A DNA stretch of 6,290 nucleotides from Gemmatimonadota bacterium (GTDB lineage: Bacteria > Gemmatimonadota > Gemmatimonadetes > Gemmatimonadales > GWC2-71-9), in assembly GCA_003221825.1 (NCBI GenBank), contig QHUE01000140.1:6191-12480 (forward strand), read 5' to 3'. Of the stretch, positions 5,807 to 6,290 are shown piece by piece; the first letter of the stretch is position 1; the number at the start of each line of letters is the position of its first letter. Both the position numbers and the translations under genes were made by a program. The notes beneath the pieces were generated by a model that was not told where the DNA came from, did no database searches, and saw only the letters and a list, made by a program, of their open reading frames with translations.

Positions 5807-6215
5807 CTACTGGTTGGTGAAAACCGAGCCGAGCACCTACAGCTACGAGGATCTCGCGCGCGCAACGACCGCGGTCTGGGATGGGGTGAAGAACCCCGTC
5901 GCGCTGAGAAACCTGCGCGCGATGCACCCCGGCGATCAGGTACTGGTCTACCACACCGGCGACGAGAAAGCGGTCGTCGGGTGGGCGACCGTCGTGTCGG
6001 CGCCGTACGCCGATCCGAAAAAGAAAGACCCGAAGCTCGTCGTGATCGACCTCAAGGCGCATCGCCGCCTGCCGCAGGCCGTGACGCTGGCGCAGATCAA
6101 GGCGGACAAGACGTTTGCGGACCTGCCGATCGTACGACAGGGGCGCCTGTCAGTGAGTCCAGTGACGGCGCCCCAGTGGAAACGAGTGATGCACTTAGGT
6201 GGTGCGGACGACTAG
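5799..6215 (+). CDS. EVE domain protein (Thy28-like)
   Basis: A 138-residue single-domain EVE protein, close to the usual length of bacterial and eukaryotic Thy28 relatives. Diagnostic segments are NYWLVKTEPSTYSYEDL (3-19), VWDGVKNPVALRNLRAM (26-42), GDQVLVYHTG (45-54), VVGWATVVSAPYADP, and the LPIVRQGRLSVSPVTAPQW stretch leading to the C-terminus. EVE domains belong to the PUA-like fold and are known or proposed to bind modified bases such as 5-methylcytosine derivatives in a pocket. Here the ligand is unknown. ATG at 5799 overlaps the hydrolase stop by 8 nt, with GGAC 8 nt upstream as a weak Shine-Dalgarno, so it is very likely the third gene of a ligD-hydrolase-EVE transcript. A modified-DNA sensing role beside NHEJ is attractive but speculative. 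Its TAG stop interlocks with the stop of the converging gene. Confidence 0.95.
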   Translation: MPNYWLVKTEPSTYSYEDLARATTAVWDGVKNPVALRNLRAMHPGDQVLVYHTGDEKAVVGWATVVSAPYADPKKKDPKLVVIDLKAHRRLPQAVTLAQIKADKTFADLPIVRQGRLSVSPVTAPQWKRVMHLGGADD

Positions 6216-6290
6216 CCCTTCTTCTTCCTGACTGTGCGGCCACGGTTCTCGGCCCGCGCCGAGGCAATACCGGCCGCGATTCCCGCAACG
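6212..6290 (-). CDS. C-terminal end of an unrecognised protein (partial)
   Basis: From the right edge the minus strand reads 25 codons (first complete codon at 6289) and then TAG at 6214-6212. The peptide starts VAGIAAGIASARAENRGR and ends in a basic RKKKG tail. Third positions are mostly G or C (19 of 25 by my count), in keeping with the neighbouring genes, and the frame ends exactly at the end of the EVE gene, as a packed convergent gene would. Ala/Gly-rich sequence followed by a Lys-rich tail could be the end of a membrane or nucleic-acid-binding protein, but the fragment is too short to name a family. Confidence 0.45.
   Translation of the reverse strand, partial: VAGIAAGIASARAENRGRTVRKKKG

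Noticed and set aside
1..6290. CRISPR array, tRNA, rRNA, insertion sequence or phage genes
   Set aside because: I saw no evenly spaced direct repeats, cloverleaf, transposase motif or terminal inverted repeats on either strand.

Overview
This is a compact, GC-rich bacterial stretch that is almost entirely coding. No gap between genes exceeds about 45 bases, so no stretch of 300 bases lacks a gene. Its core is a complete two-protein bacterial non-homologous end-joining (NHEJ) set: ku on the minus strand and the multidomain ligase ligD on the plus strand, transcribed divergently from only 21 bp. High GC, several starts without a Shine-Dalgarno and with a TANNNT box 7-8 nt upstream (a leaderless pattern), a PE-LIG-POL type LigD and a coiled-coil lipoprotein with a Bacteroidota-like C-terminal motif suggest a soil-type bacterium such as Gemmatimonadota or Acidobacteriota. 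That placement is an inference with low certainty.

Layout. (1) 1-660, minus: partial coiled-coil lipoprotein running off the left edge. (2) 705-1448, plus: DUF72 (YecE-like) protein, divergent from the lipoprotein. (3) 1372-1758, minus: small four-helix membrane protein of the DUF5684 type, whose 3' end overlaps the DUF72 gene tail-to-tail by 77 bp. (4) 1798-2619, minus: Ku, 39 bp upstream of the DUF5684 gene and probably co-transcribed with it. (5) 2641-5208, plus: LigD, 855 aa. (6) 5195-5806, plus: serine alpha/beta hydrolase, overlapping the ligD end. (7) 5799-6215, plus: EVE-domain protein, overlapping the hydrolase end. (8) 6212-6290, minus: C-terminal end of an unrecognised gene whose stop codon interlocks with that of the EVE gene.

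How they work together. Ku binds broken DNA ends and recruits LigD. LigD cleans 3' ends (PE), fills or extends them (POL) and seals them (LIG). The hydrolase and EVE genes are packed behind ligD with overlapping ends and are likely translated from the same transcript. DUF5684 follows ku in the same way. Their roles in end-joining are unproven.

The most interesting structure lies outside the protein families. The ku/ligD and lipoprotein/DUF72 gaps each contain two oppositely oriented, overlapping -10-like boxes, consistent with symmetric bidirectional promoters that give leaderless messages. A GC-rich heptamer-based palindromic repeat sits in frame in the LIG-POL linker of LigD, and a related half-copy lies in the PE domain. 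I saw no tRNA, rRNA, CRISPR, insertion sequence or phage gene, and no previously undescribed defence system that the sequence would support.
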